A DNA stretch of 64,000 bases from CAVPXC01 sp963709505 (GCA_963709505.1 CAVPXC010000014.1:12116-76115); one strand, 5' to 3'; counted from the first letter of the stretch, positions 23,692 through 33,942 are shown. Made by a program: numbers and translations. The notes: generated by a model from the sequence alone, not told the origin.

Positions 23692-23904
23692 CTACACTGC
23701 GACCATTATTGGCTGCAGCTGGTGCGTTTTTAGCATTGAGACAGCCTTATGGTCTTCAGCCCAAAGCCAGGCGGTGATAGCTTCCTTGATGTTTTCCATG
23801 GCTTCGTTTTCATTCTTGCCCTGTGAGATGCAACCTGGCGGCGCAGGGCATTCTGCAACGATCCAGCCATCTTTCGCTTGCTCAAGAGTGACGTGGAACA
23901 TCAT
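23692..23904 (-). CDS. hicB: HicB-type antitoxin
   Basis: About 70 residues with the HicB fold pattern: FHVTLEQAKDGWIVAECP, then G-C-I-S-Q-G and E-N-E-A-M-E-N-I-K-E-A-I. HicB normally binds and neutralises HicA and represses the operon. The DNA-binding C-terminus of longer HicB proteins is absent. With hicA broken, the antitoxin is an orphan here. Start could be either of two adjacent ATG codons (23904 or 23901). The 230 bases upstream hold a hairpin (24071-24108) only. Confidence 0.8.
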   Translation of the reverse strand: MMFHVTLEQAKDGWIVAECPAPPGCISQGKNENEAMENIKEAITAWLWAEDHKAVSMLKTHQLQPIMVAV

Positions 23905-24070
23905 GAGTTCGTTCTCCAACAGAGAAACCGGCAAAGTGATACCAACGAACTTCGTAGCGAACAGCACAACTCGCATTTCGCATGCACTTGGGCTAGTGGT
24001 GGGAGTATAGCATCACAACGGCTTCGCGTCAACAGCTTGAAGCTGACTGAGATCAGCCGAGTAAATGTCA

Positions 24071-24108
24071 ACGGCGAGCCACGGAACCAACAGGCCGTGG
24101 CTCGCCGT
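24071..24108 (-). terminator. Hairpin downstream of the glycosidase-like gene
   Basis: ACGGCGAGCCACGG (24071-24084) and CCGTGGCTCGCCGT (24095-24108) form a perfect 14-bp stem, 31 bases beyond the stop codon of the minus-strand operon. The following T content is modest. Confidence 0.6.
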
Positions 24109-24138
24109 AATTTAGTGTTTCTCCACGAGCTCGCAGTG

Positions 24139-25491
24139 TCAAGCCGGCTGGCCGAGCAGATCGCGCGCTTCGCCAAGAGCTTCGTGCGCCGCGTTCAGGT
24201 GCGCCAACACTTGAACGCGATCCGGTCCATGAGGCCCTGGCGGCGGCTTCACTGGTGGCGACTCCACTGGTGGCGGTTCTACGGGCGGTGGCTCTACTGG
24301 TGGCTCCTTGGCCAGCGCCTTAATCGTCTCGATCGCCGGCATGTGGCCGATCTCTGCCTGTGGCCAGTTGTATTGCGGCTCACGGCGGTCCATGAACCAG
24401 TCGGCGTAAAAGGCATCAGCCTCGAAGATGCCGCTGTAGTCGCCCATCACCTTGGCGCCCATGATCCAGAAATAGCCGGCCTGGAGCCATTCGGGCCGGC
24501 GGTAGCCGCCGATGTCAGTCTCGCCCTCCAACCAGCGGCAGATCAGGCCGACCTGCCGGGCATGTTCGGCAGGGGTCAGCCGCGGGTAGCGTTTGTCAAG
24601 GTCCTGCCAGGGCCGCGGCCCCATCTCAGTGATGCGGCAAGGCACGGACGCCTGGGGGCCGAGCGCGGTTTGCATGTGGTGCTCGTGAACAAGATAGCCC
24701 ATGAAGTTATCTGCGTCGTCAAAGATGGTGCAGCCTGGCTTGGCATCCTCGCGACGTTTTTGGTTGATGTACTCGCGCGGAAAGCCGTGCCAATACCATC
24801 GGTCCAAGGCCGCATACTCCGCCTCACTGAGCTGTTCAGCGTTCTGGTGCACATCGTCAAAGGGATACGGCTTGCCTTTCCAGATCAACCGGTTGAAGGG
24901 GTAGAGGTGGATGTTGGCGCACAGGCCCTTGCTGAACAGGTCGCCGGCGCCCAGGTCGATGGCGATCTGGAACTGGTTTACATCCGGCCCGGGATTGAGC
25001 GGCGGCAGGGCCATCTCCATCCCGATCGAGATGCCGTGGCGGCAGGCCGGAAGGGCCCAATCGATGGACTTAATCGCCCAATCCTCCGGCACTTTCCTGC
25101 TGTTGCCCCATTCCCGATCATCGTTGGGCTCGTTCCAAATCTGGACATGTTTGACTCCTGCTTTTGCAAGTCCGTCGAGCACGTGGAATGGGATCCTGTT
25201 CGGGCGAATCCCGCCGAGGTCGCTCAACCGAATGGCGGGATCAACACCGATGCTGAGCAGGTCCCTTATCATACCTTCGATACCGGGGTGGGCATCGCTC
25301 GGAATTCGGCCAGGGTCCAGTGCGCCGGTCTCCGGATCATAGCTGCGCATGCCGCTTACATCGTGGCAGATGAACAGCGTGCCGATTCCGAGTTCCTCGA
25401 TCTCGCGGAGCCACTTGTCCCATTGGGGGACGTTGTCATGTTGAAACGTCGCACGCCAATGAAAGCCGACGCGATGCAGTTTGCGGGTCAT
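24139..25491 (-). CDS. Glycoside hydrolase-like TIM-barrel protein with proline-rich linker
   Basis: The N-terminal ~390 residues look like a cellulase-type barrel: WDKWLREIEELGIGTLFICH, VQIWNEPNDDREWGN (the N-E-P motif of clan A glycosidases, Glu as acid/base candidate), and PCRITEMGPRPWQD (candidate nucleophile Glu). A P-P-V-E-P-P-P-V-E-rich linker follows, then a helical tail (LAHLNAAHEALGEARDLLGQ). There is no signal peptide, so export is uncertain. The ATG overlaps the stop of the preceding gene (ATGA), so it is translationally coupled. Substrate not known. Confidence 0.6.
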   Translation of the reverse strand: MTRKLHRVGFHWRATFQHDNVPQWDKWLREIEELGIGTLFICHDVSGMRSYDPETGALDPGRIPSDAHPGIEGMIRDLLSIGVDPAIRLSDLGGIRPNRIPFHVLDGLAKAGVKHVQIWNEPNDDREWGNSRKVPEDWAIKSIDWALPACRHGISIGMEMALPPLNPGPDVNQFQIAIDLGAGDLFSKGLCANIHLYPFNRLIWKGKPYPFDDVHQNAEQLSEAEYAALDRWYWHGFPREYINQKRREDAKPGCTIFDDADNFMGYLVHEHHMQTALGPQASVPCRITEMGPRPWQDLDKRYPRLTPAEHARQVGLICRWLEGETDIGGYRRPEWLQAGYFWIMGAKVMGDYSGIFEADAFYADWFMDRREPQYNWPQAEIGHMPAIETIKALAKEPPVEPPPVEPPPVESPPVKPPPGPHGPDRVQVLAHLNAAHEALGEARDLLGQPA

Positions 25492-26033
25492 TTCACTTCC
25501 TCCAGCAACGCGCGGGCGGCGTTGATCTCAACTTGTGCCGTGTCCAACAGGGCCAGCAACCTCCGACGAGTGGCCTCGTCTATCGGCTGCGGTGGCTGGG
25601 GCTGGGGCGGGGGTGGGGGTGGCGTCGTGACTACGGCAGCGCGCTGGAACACAAGATAGATGCACGTGTTGGCGCCGGGGTTGCCTGGCGCGCCGCGTTT
25701 CAAGCCTGTCACTCTGTCCGAAGCGCCGCCTGGAATGTCTACGGTGTGAACCAGGCCCGGAAACATCGGGAAATTGCCGTAGAAATCGTCGAGGCCGGGG
25801 CCTTTGGTGCGATCGACGCGCTGTTCGAGCGTGTCGGCCCGGAACTCGACCCGAAATTCCTGTCCTTGCAAAGGCTTGCCTTGTTCATCCTGCACTCGTA
25901 CGTAAATGAAGAACTTGTCGCCTGCCTCGGAAGGACCCACCCAGCGGGCCTCCACGAGGCGGACCCCTGAGTTGGGCGGCAATTCCACGCGTACGCCCAG
26001 TGCATCGAGACGAGAATCCCACTGGAGTTCCAT
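25488..26033 (-). CDS. Ig-like domain protein with proline-rich linker and helical tail
   Basis: About 181 residues: a beta-rich domain (V-E-A-R-W-V-G-P-S-E-A-G-D-K-F-F, then YGNFPMFPGLVHTVDIPGGAS and DRVTGLKRG) of the sort found on Chloroflexota glycosidases and lysozyme-like proteins, then P-P-P-P-P-P-Q-P-Q-P-P-Q-P, then a helix (LLDTAQVEINAARALLEEV). The linker-plus-helix tail matches the plan of the next gene, so the two proteins probably pair or bind the same partner. Start ATG at 26033 chosen as the first codon after the upstream palindrome. Confidence 0.55.
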   Translation of the reverse strand: MELQWDSRLDALGVRVELPPNSGVRLVEARWVGPSEAGDKFFIYVRVQDEQGKPLQGQEFRVEFRADTLEQRVDRTKGPGLDDFYGNFPMFPGLVHTVDIPGGASDRVTGLKRGAPGNPGANTCIYLVFQRAAVVTTPPPPPPQPQPPQPIDEATRRRLLALLDTAQVEINAARALLEEVK

Positions 26034-26062
26034 ATGTCTGATACCTTTCTGTGGCTGTCTTG

Positions 26063-26128
26063 AAAATGCCCGAACAAGTTCGGGAGTCCGCCGTGCCCAC
26101 CGGACTCCTCGACTTGTCGAGGAGTTTT
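26063..26128. repeat. Palindromic element, AAAATGCCCGAACAAG family
   Basis: The left arm is the same 28 bases as in the copy at 60880-60945; the right arm has been changed to a TCGACTTGTCGA version. It lies directly upstream of the Ig-like gene. The rest of 26129-26365 shows nothing I recognise. Confidence 0.7.
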
Positions 26129-26365
26129 CCTCCATCGGAGTGCCGGGTACCGCCCGGCTCGGTGCCTGCTAAGGAATTGTTTTGCACCATCTACTGAGTT
26201 AAACGTATTTTCAGCGAATTCCGCACCGGTTGGCGGACCGAAAGCTCAAGCAAGTATCTACAACCCACGCTTGGCCTCGGTAAGGATTTTGCAGGGGATC
26301 TTGTGCAAGAACCAAGTTCAATGGGACTAACGAGTGAGATTGTACCACATCTAGTGTAGGGGGCA

Positions 26366-26446
26366 GAAAGGACCTTTCTTCGGAGAAAGGTCCTTTCTTA
26401 TCTCGACGAGCAGATCGGACCGTTCTTCCGAGAACGGTCCGATCTG
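26366..26446. repeat. Two hairpins of the GGACC..TTCC..GGTCC family
   Basis: 26366-26397 is GAAAGGACCTTTCT/AGAAAGGTCCTTTC. 26411-26446 is CAGATCGGACCGTTCT/AGAACGGTCCGATCTG. The stems differ but stay paired. Relatives occur at 36.8 and 39.0 kb. Between here and 26770 there is A-rich CACGAAG-type repeat sequence and no gene. Confidence 0.75.
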
Positions 26447-26770
26447 CTCTGCAGCAACGGATTGCCCAAAACCCGCGCCGAGGTTTGGATCACGAATGCG
26501 CGAAGGCATCGAAGAACGTGAAGCGCGAAGGCACGAAGCACAAAGATCACGAAGCGCTTCTGTTGTTCGACAAGTGCCTGGCTGCGGTGCGCGATGATCC
26601 GTGGTTCCATCCGTAAATGGCAATCTTCATGTGTCGAAATCAGCATTGACAAATCGTGCCCGGTCGGGTAAGGTGTAATTGTAAAACCGCCGACTCTGAT
26701 TTCTTGCTTCGGCAAGAAACATGGTGGTTTTTTTTGCTCTCCCCAGTACGGTGCAGCGCGAGGCTTCGAT

Positions 26771-26816
26771 TTGAGTAAGTGAATGACCTGTGTTACAATG
26801 TAGTCATTAGAATGAC
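26771..26816 (+). promoter_or_regulatory. Promoter and operator of the Phd-PIN module
   Basis: TTGAGT (26771-26776), 17 bases, TACAAT (26794-26799), then the palindrome GTCATTAGAATGAC (26803-26816) over the expected transcription start. Antitoxins of this class usually repress their own promoter, so the palindrome is a good operator candidate. Confidence 0.6.
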
Positions 26817-26841
26817 CACAAGCTTTGATTGGAGGTGTACG

Positions 26842-27141
26842 GTGCCAACCATCGGCGTTCGAGAGTTAAAGAGCCAGGCATCTGAAATCGTCCGGATGAT
26901 CCGAGAGGAGCAAGCGGAGTACGTCGTGACGCTGCGCGGTGAGCCTGTCGCCGTCTTACTGCCTGTCGATAGGCAGGCGCTCGAGGCGCACGCACTTCGA
27001 GCGCCTGAAGCTACAGGTGTTCAGCCAGACCGAGCTGGTTTGCGTGATCGTGCGCTCGATCTGGCAGGACGGTTCCACTCCACCATTGCCGATCTGTCGG
27101 ACGAGCATGATCGCTACTTGGTGGAGGCGTTTGAAGCATGA
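26842..27141 (+). CDS. Phd/YefM-family antitoxin
   Basis: A 99-residue antitoxin beginning with GTG at 26842 (GGAGG about 8 bases upstream). Residues 3-50 (TIGVRELKSQASEIVRMIRE, then VVTLRGEPVAVLLPV) are the Phd DNA-binding/dimer fold; the C-terminal tail should wrap the toxin. Its stop overlaps the toxin ATG by 4 bases. Confidence 0.88.
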   Translation: MPTIGVRELKSQASEIVRMIREEQAEYVVTLRGEPVAVLLPVDRQALEAHALRAPEATGVQPDRAGLRDRALDLAGRFHSTIADLSDEHDRYLVEAFEA

Positions 27142-27534
27142 CCATTTTTGTCGATACCTCGGCGTTTCTGGCTGTTCTCAACGCGGACGATGCCAACCAC
27201 GCAGCCGCCAAACGATCGTGGGAGAGAATGCTTCGCCAGGAAGAGACTCTCGTGTGCACCAGCTACGTGCTTGTCGAGACCTTTGCACTTCTGCAAAACC
27301 GGTTGGGCATGGCGGCCGTTCGTGCGTTCCAGGAAACCATCGTTCCTCTCGTGCAGATCGAATGGGTTGATTTCGGTATCCACCGTGCCGGAATCGAGCG
27401 CGCTCTTGACGGCCAATCGACGCCAGCTTAGCCTGGTCGATTGTGTAAGTTTTGAAGTGATGCGGAGCCTGGGGATGACGACCGCGTTTGCATTTGACCC
27501 GCACTTTACCGAGCAGGGGTTTTTGCTGCTGTAA
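27138..27534 (+). CDS. PIN-domain toxin (apparent frameshift near 27408)
   Basis: VapC-like ribonuclease: FVDTSAFLAVLNADDANH gives the first catalytic aspartate, YVLVETFALLQ the glutamate, and after a +1 frame step at GCTCTTGACGGCC come RRQLSLVDCVSF and AFAFDPHFTEQGF with the remaining acidic residues. Without the shift the protein would end as L-D-G-Q-S-T-P-A and lose the active site. Toxins are commonly inactivated, so a real mutation is plausible here. ATGA overlap with the antitoxin. Confidence 0.82.
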
Positions 27535-27694
27535 TGTGCTGGGCACGGCCTTGGCGTGGGCTTTCCGCCGTCCGGGGAGAATGGTCTGTGCCCGGTGACG
27601 CCAGACGGCATCTTCTCCGATCCGACCATTCCGCAAATCCTGCTCTCCCCTCTCCGTAACAGCCAGGCTCTTCAGACATACGCCTTGACCTGAG

Positions 27695-27723
27695 TTGTTC
27701 TGTCGGGGAAATCGGAGTATACT
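27695..27723 (+). promoter_or_regulatory. Promoter for the P450 gene
   Basis: TTGTTC (27695-27700), 17 bases, TATACT (27718-27723), 46 bases upstream of the start codon. Confidence 0.6.
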
Positions 27724-27768
27724 TTGTGATGACCGATACAAGTAGAGGGCAAAAAAAGGAGGCTTCCT

Positions 27769-29182
27769 ATGGCCGACAAAACCGCTGGCTCGGTCGGTCC
27801 CGCCGGGAGGCAACGTACAGACCAGCCAGCGAGTCATAAAGCAGAATCAGGCTCCGGGCCCGGCAGGCAACATGCTGCTTGGCAGTATTGGCGACTATCG
27901 GCGGCACGGGCCGCTCGGCTTCTGGCTGGATACATGGTGGGAGTACGGCGACATCACCCGGGTCAAGCTGGGGCCGATGGTCATGCATCAGATCGTGCAG
28001 CCCGAGTATATTCGGCACGTCCTGGTGCAAAACGTCGATAACTACCCCAAAGGGTTCAGCCACGACAAGCTGCGGCTTGCGTTGGGCAACGGCGTGCTAA
28101 CCAGCGAGAGCCCCCTGTGGGATCGCCAGCGGCGCCTGATGCAGCCCACCTATACGCCGCGAGCCGTCGGGCAGTTTGCCGGCATCATGGTAAACTCGAC
28201 CAACCAGATGATGGAACGCTGGAACCGCGATCACCATGGCGGCGACATGCTGACGATCAACCTGGAGATGATGCGCCTGGCTATGAGTGTCATCTCGCGC
28301 TCTATGTTTAGCATCGACATCAGCGAGAATTTCACCGAGGCCGGCGAGGCCTTGATGGCCATCCTCGAGTTCGCCGCCGATCGCAGCATGTCGATGATCG
28401 ACCCACCGCTGTTCATTCCGACCCCGATGAACCGTCGCTTCAAGTGGGCGCTGAACACGATTGACGGCTTTCTCTACGGCATCATCGAGCAACGCCGGGG
28501 CCAGCCGCCGGGCGATGACCTCCTGTCGCTGCTGATGAACGCGCGTGACGAAGAGACAGGCGAGGCGATGGACGACAAGCAACTGCGCGACGAGGTGCTG
28601 ATTACCTTTTTCGCCGGCCACGAGACCACGGCTCAGTTGCTGACCTGGACTTGGTACCTGCTCTCCAAGTACCCTGATGTGGCAGACAGGCTGCACGTTG
28701 AGCTGGAGCAGGTGCTCAACGGACGCCCGCCGGCGGTGGAGGATTTGCCCAAGCTGGTCTACACCCGCATGATCATCGACGAGACTCTGCGGCTGTATTC
28801 GCCGGTGGCTCTGATGGCCCGCGATCCACTCCACGACGACGAAATCGGTGGCTATCCCATTCCGGCCGGCTCGTTGGTGACCATCGCGCCCTTTATCACG
28901 CATCGCCACCCTGAGTTTTGGGACAACCCGGAGGCCTTTGTGCCGGAGCGCTTCGAGCCTGCAGAGGTCAAGAAGCGCCCGCGCTACGCCTACTTCCCCT
29001 TCGGCGCGGGTGAACGCATCTGCCTGGGTCAGCACTTTGCCCTGCTGGAAGCAACGATGATCCTGGCTGATGTGGCCCAGCGCTTCCATTTCGAATTGGC
29101 ACCCGGGCTCTGGGTCGAACCCAAGTTTATGGGCACCCTACGCCCCAGCCGAGATGTGCTGATGACGGTGCATTGGCAATAA
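27769..29182 (+). CDS. Cytochrome P450 (frame change near 27808)
   Basis: A haem-thiolate monooxygenase. Landmarks: I-helix AGHETTAQ, ExxR in DETLRLY, PERFEP, and the haem loop FPFGAGERICLGQ with the cysteine ligand. AAAGGAGG lies 8 bases before ATG 27769. The first 13 codons (M-A-D-K-T-A-G-S-V-G-P-A-G) need a +1 step at GGGAGGC to join GNVQTSQRVIKQNQAPGPAG and LLGSIGDYRRHGPLGF. Total about 470 residues. Substrate and redox partner are not evident; the membrane ferredoxin at 9.9 kb is not adjacent. Confidence 0.9.
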
Positions 29183-29285
29183 CGCCCATGCACTGGGTCC
29201 TTCGGCAACCGCCAATGAAAACTTGCGTGGAGCTCTGGTCCGCGCCTCCGCAGTCCGCGGTTCTCAGATTAGGAGGTTCTTTCGC

Positions 29286-30941
<1,656 letters not shown>

Positions 30942-30961
30942 AGTTGGGTACCGTCGAAGCC

Positions 30962-31373
30962 ATGCCAACGAACCTGCCCCCTGAGTACTATAGAATCGAG
31001 GCTGAGTTTCGGGCCGAGACCTCGCCTGAGGAAAAGGCCGTGCTCCTCGAAGAGATGCTTCGGGTCATCCCCAAGCACAAAGGCACCGACCACCTGCGCG
31101 CCGACTTGCGCCACAAGCTGGCTAAGCTGAAGGAAGAAGCCCAGTTACATCATGCGCGTCTACGCCAAGCCGCCTGGCAAGGAACCTGACTGGACCGCCC
31201 CGTTCGTCTTGAAGCAGGGGGGCACCATCGAGGATTTTGCCGGCAAGGTGCATCGTGATTTTCTCGAGCACCTAAGATGGGCTCGCGTCTGGGGACAAGG
31301 TGTATACGATGGGCAGCTTGTGGGGCGAGATCACGTGTTACACGATGGGGACGTGGTCGAATTGCGCATGTGA
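30962..31373 (+). pseudogene. DRG-type GTPase with the GTPase domain missing
   Basis: The first 61 codons (PTNLPPEYYRIEAEFRAETS, then EEMLRVIPKHKGTDHLRADL) are the helical start of a DRG/Obg-like GTPase. The frame then jumps to SYIMRVYAKPPGKEPDW and a TGS domain (APFVLKQGGTIEDFAGKVHR, then DGDVVELRM). All G motifs, about 200 residues, are absent, and the two ends are in different frames. Internal deletion in the genome and collapse during assembly are both possible. Confidence 0.75.
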
Positions 31374-31393
31374 CCACGTCCCCGGCTAGCTTG

Positions 31394-31486
31394 CTCTGCA
31401 GGGTGTATTTCAAGTTGGGGGCAGACCCTTCGGGTTTTCCGCAAACCCGAAGGGTCTGCCCCCAACTTGAAATACACCCTGCAGAG
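31394..31486. repeat. 93-bp near-perfect palindrome
   Basis: Arms of about 43 bases beginning CTCTGCAGGGTGTATTTCAA close on a TTTTCCGC loop. The central 81 bases recur at 35316-35396 with the same loop. No open frame crosses it. A long cruciform or dispersed miniature element. Confidence 0.85.
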
Positions 31487-31492
31487 ACAGAT

Positions 31493-31521
31493 TTGCCAGC
31501 TTGGCCGGTCTGTGTTACACT
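31493..31521 (+). promoter_or_regulatory. Promoter of a short transcription unit
   Basis: TTGCCA (31493-31498), 17 bases, TACACT (31516-31521). It drives the 23-codon frame at 31565 and stops at the terminator near 31703, giving a transcript of about 175 nt. Confidence 0.6.
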
Positions 31522-31564
31522 TGTTTCGTTGTAGGAAACTCTTTGAAAGGAGGCGCACGGCGCT

Positions 31565-31636
31565 ATGGCTCAAGTGAATAGCATTGTCGTCAAAGTTCAA
31601 TTGAACGCGTGCGCCTCGTGTCTGCGGCGGAGCTAG
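31565..31636 (+). CDS. Possible 23-residue peptide with C-x-x-C
   Basis: ATG at 31565 follows AAAGGAGG by about 10 bases and reads M-A-Q-V-N-S-I-V-V-K-V, then Q-L-N-A-C-A-S-C-L-R-R-S, to TAG. GAGGCGCACG (31550-31559), which includes the ribosome binding site, is an exact complement of CGTGCGCCTC (31608-31617) inside the frame, so translation could be gated by an RNA hairpin. It is not like any peptide I know; it could be a leader peptide, a tiny protein or simply part of a small RNA. Confidence 0.4.
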   Translation: MAQVNSIVVKVQLNACASCLRRS

Positions 31637-31666
31637 GTTTCCTCTCAGCTGTATCATGCCCCCTTG

Positions 31667-31703
31667 CGGCCACGAGCGCGTGTAGTTAGCCCGTGGCCGT
31701 TTT
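31667..31703 (+). terminator. Terminator of the short transcription unit
   Basis: CGGCCACG (31667-31674) pairs with CGTGGCCG (31692-31699), followed by TTTT. The 250 bases from here to the RIO kinase hold no further element I can name. Confidence 0.6.
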
Positions 31704-31954
31704 GATTCGTGAGTTCTGTCTCTTCCAGGTCACGGGTGCTATAAGGACCCGTCCATACACAAGTTCCCGGAATGACTCGGTCGGTCCACCCTCCAGTCGC
31801 TTCACTCCTTCAGGCTTCGTCCGGGGTGCTGCGCAAAGACCGGCCAGAGCGGGGAGTTTATGGACACCTCCTTTGCTATGCCGTGGCCTTTTCTATTGGC
31901 CCGGCCCCATCGTGATCGACACATCACCAGCTTAATTGGAGAAACACACCGACG

Positions 31955-32911
31955 ATGCAAACTCAGTTTTTTGACTACGACGAGATGGATGACTATGCTC
32001 GCCGCTTCGGGTTGAACCGCCGGGCCGAACACAACTGGGCCGCGATGCGACCGCCCAAGATCAGCAAGCCGCAAGCACAGCTTCCGATGGATATTCTTAC
32101 TCAGATCGAGGGCGAGGATGAGTTCGTGCCGAGCTTCACCTCGGCTGAGAACGAGCAGCTCATGCTGCGTCAAGCGCTGAGCGGCTTCTATCAAGACAAC
32201 GTGATCAGCGATGTGCTGGCGCGGGTCAAGGGTGGCAAGGAGGCCAATGTCTACTGCTGCGAGGCCCACCCAGCCACCGGCATGGATCTGATCGCCGCCA
32301 AAATCTACCGGCCGCGCGCCCATCGCACCATGCGCAACGACGCCGTCTACCAGGAAGGCCGTCTGATGCTCGACGATCAGGGCAAAGGGGTCATGCGCAA
32401 CGCTCGCCTGAAACGGGCCGTGGCCAAGAAGACTGACTTCGGCAAGGAGGTCATGACCTTCTCCTGGATCGAGTACGAGTATGATCTGTTGCAGACGCTG
32501 CACGCGGCCGGCGCCGACGTGCCGCGGCCTATCGGCCACATCGACAGCACAATCCTGATGGAGTACTTCGGCGAGGTCAACCACCCGGCGCCGACCTTGA
32601 ACGGTGTGACGCTGCGACGTGAACAAGCACAACCGATGTTCGACCGGCTGCTGTGGCACGTCGAGCTCATGCTCAGTCACAACCGTGTCCACGGCGACCT
32701 GTCGGCCTATAACGTGCTGTACTGGCAAGAACGGGCGATCGTCATCGACTTCCCACAGGCTGTGGCGGCAACAAGCAACCCCCATGCACCACGGCTCCTG
32801 CAGCGCGATATCGAGCGGCTATGCCAGTACTTCGCCCGCTACGGCGTCGAGGCCGAGTCCGAGGTACTGGCGCGGGAGATGTGGGCGAAGTTCGAGATCG
32901 GAGCGTTGTGA
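31955..32911 (+). CDS. RIO-type serine/threonine protein kinase
   Basis: An atypical protein kinase of the RIO1 group. Seen: ATP-binding VLARVKGGKEANVYCCEAH and the lysine in LIAAKIYRP, catalytic loop RVHGDLSAYNVLYW, and metal-binding VIDFPQAV (in place of DFG). GGAGA lies 15 bases upstream of ATG. 318 residues, complete. Bacterial RIO kinases have unknown targets; archaeal and eukaryotic ones act in ribosome maturation. Confidence 0.88.
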   Translation: MQTQFFDYDEMDDYARRFGLNRRAEHNWAAMRPPKISKPQAQLPMDILTQIEGEDEFVPSFTSAENEQLMLRQALSGFYQDNVISDVLARVKGGKEANVYCCEAHPATGMDLIAAKIYRPRAHRTMRNDAVYQEGRLMLDDQGKGVMRNARLKRAVAKKTDFGKEVMTFSWIEYEYDLLQTLHAAGADVPRPIGHIDSTILMEYFGEVNHPAPTLNGVTLRREQAQPMFDRLLWHVELMLSHNRVHGDLSAYNVLYWQERAIVIDFPQAVAATSNPHAPRLLQRDIERLCQYFARYGVEAESEVLAREMWAKFEIGAL

Positions 32912-32975
32912 GGGGAAGGGGGGGAATATCACAGCGAATGGGGGGACAGCGAATGGCGGAGGGGGAGGCGGAGGG

Positions 32976-33072
32976 GAAGATATCACAGCGAATGAAGGAC
33001 AACGAATGGCGGAGGGTGTTGTTCTTATCCGCCTTCCGCCATTCGTTGTCCTTCATTCGCTGTGATATCTTC
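32976..33072. repeat. 97-bp palindrome between RIO kinase and PIG-L genes
   Basis: Arms of about 37 bases, starting GAAGATATCACAGCGAATGA, flank a loop containing GTTGTTCTTATCC. A partial extra arm (ATATCACAGCGAATGGGG) precedes it at 32927. The last codons and the stop of the PIG-L gene fall inside. Confidence 0.85.
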
Positions 33073-33942
33073 CTCTCCGCCGAACAAGTCATCCCGCATC
33101 TTCGCGCCAAGCTGCGGCAAAGGCGCGCCCTGCATGAAGGTTTCGAACCCCCAGAAACGCCGTTGGACAAACTTGGGGATCCACTTGAACGAGTCCTGGT
33201 CGCCGCCCTGGCTCTTGTGGCAGGCCGAGGCGGCGTCCTTGGTTGCCAGGTGCGGGCGGACGTCGATGCGGGCGTGGATGGGGGTTTCCCACGAGACGAT
33301 CTGCACCAGGTCGATGTCTTTGTTGCGGCCAAATTGGCGCGGATTGCGACCAATTAGCGGCATCAGCCGTACGAGGAACTTCAGCCAACCGGGCGAAAAG
33401 GCGGTGAAATAGAGGCGCTGCGGCTGGTAAGGTGGGCCGGCCTCAGGATACTGGGCGGCGTCGCCGGCGGCTTGAAAGGCCAGTACGGTGGCCTGATGCA
33501 GCTTGATGTGGTCGGGGTGGCCGTAGCCGCCGAACTCGTTGTCACATATGACGACCTGCGGGTGGTGTTTGCGGATCGAGGCGACGATCTGGCCTGCCAC
33601 GCGCTCGAGCAGCGCCTGCATGAGGCTGTTGGGATGCTGATTGTCCGGCGAGCCGGCCATGCCGCTGTCGCGATAGCCTAGCCAGTCGACGCCTTTGAGC
33701 CCCAATGTTTGGGCCGCGCAACACAGCTCGGCCGCCCGCAGTTGGGCCGTGCTGGCGTAGCCGGCGAGCATTTCGGCATCTACCGTGCCGGCATCGCCAT
33801 CCGTGCCGCACACAAGCCAGACGGCCACGCCTTCGGCCGCATACTTGGCAAGCGTTCCACCGGGACCGAAGAACTCGTCGTCGGGATGGGCAAGAACCGC
33901 GAGCAGGGCACGCTCGTCACTCGTCGTCGATAGGGTGCTCAT
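33025..33942 (-). CDS. PIG-L/LmbE-family deacetylase
   Basis: A zinc-dependent N-acetylglucosamine-type deacetylase: AVLAHPDDEFFGPGGTLAKY has the zinc-binding H-P-D-D, and FGGYGHPDHIKLHQAT the later H-P-D-H. Substrates in this family range from mycothiol precursors to lipid-linked sugars. The last ~17 residues (E-E-D-I-T-A-N-E-G-Q-R-M-A-E-G-G) are translated from the palindrome and have no family counterpart. Start ATG at 33942 gives 305 residues. Confidence 0.85.
   Translation of the reverse strand: MSTLSTTSDERALLAVLAHPDDEFFGPGGTLAKYAAEGVAVWLVCGTDGDAGTVDAEMLAGYASTAQLRAAELCCAAQTLGLKGVDWLGYRDSGMAGSPDNQHPNSLMQALLERVAGQIVASIRKHHPQVVICDNEFGGYGHPDHIKLHQATVLAFQAAGDAAQYPEAGPPYQPQRLYFTAFSPGWLKFLVRLMPLIGRNPRQFGRNKDIDLVQIVSWETPIHARIDVRPHLATKDAASACHKSQGGDQDSFKWIPKFVQRRFWGFETFMQGAPLPQLGAKMRDDLFGGEEDITANEGQRMAEGG

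Noticed and set aside
23878..25659. A 593-codon open frame on the plus strand over the glycosidase-like gene
   Set aside because: The minus-strand frame has glycosidase motifs and coupled starts; the plus-strand product is low complexity (W/R/L-rich) and a shadow.
31704..31954. Known structured RNA (RNase P, SRP, tmRNA, 6S) ahead of the RIO kinase
   Set aside because: None of the conserved cores of these RNAs could be found in the stretch.
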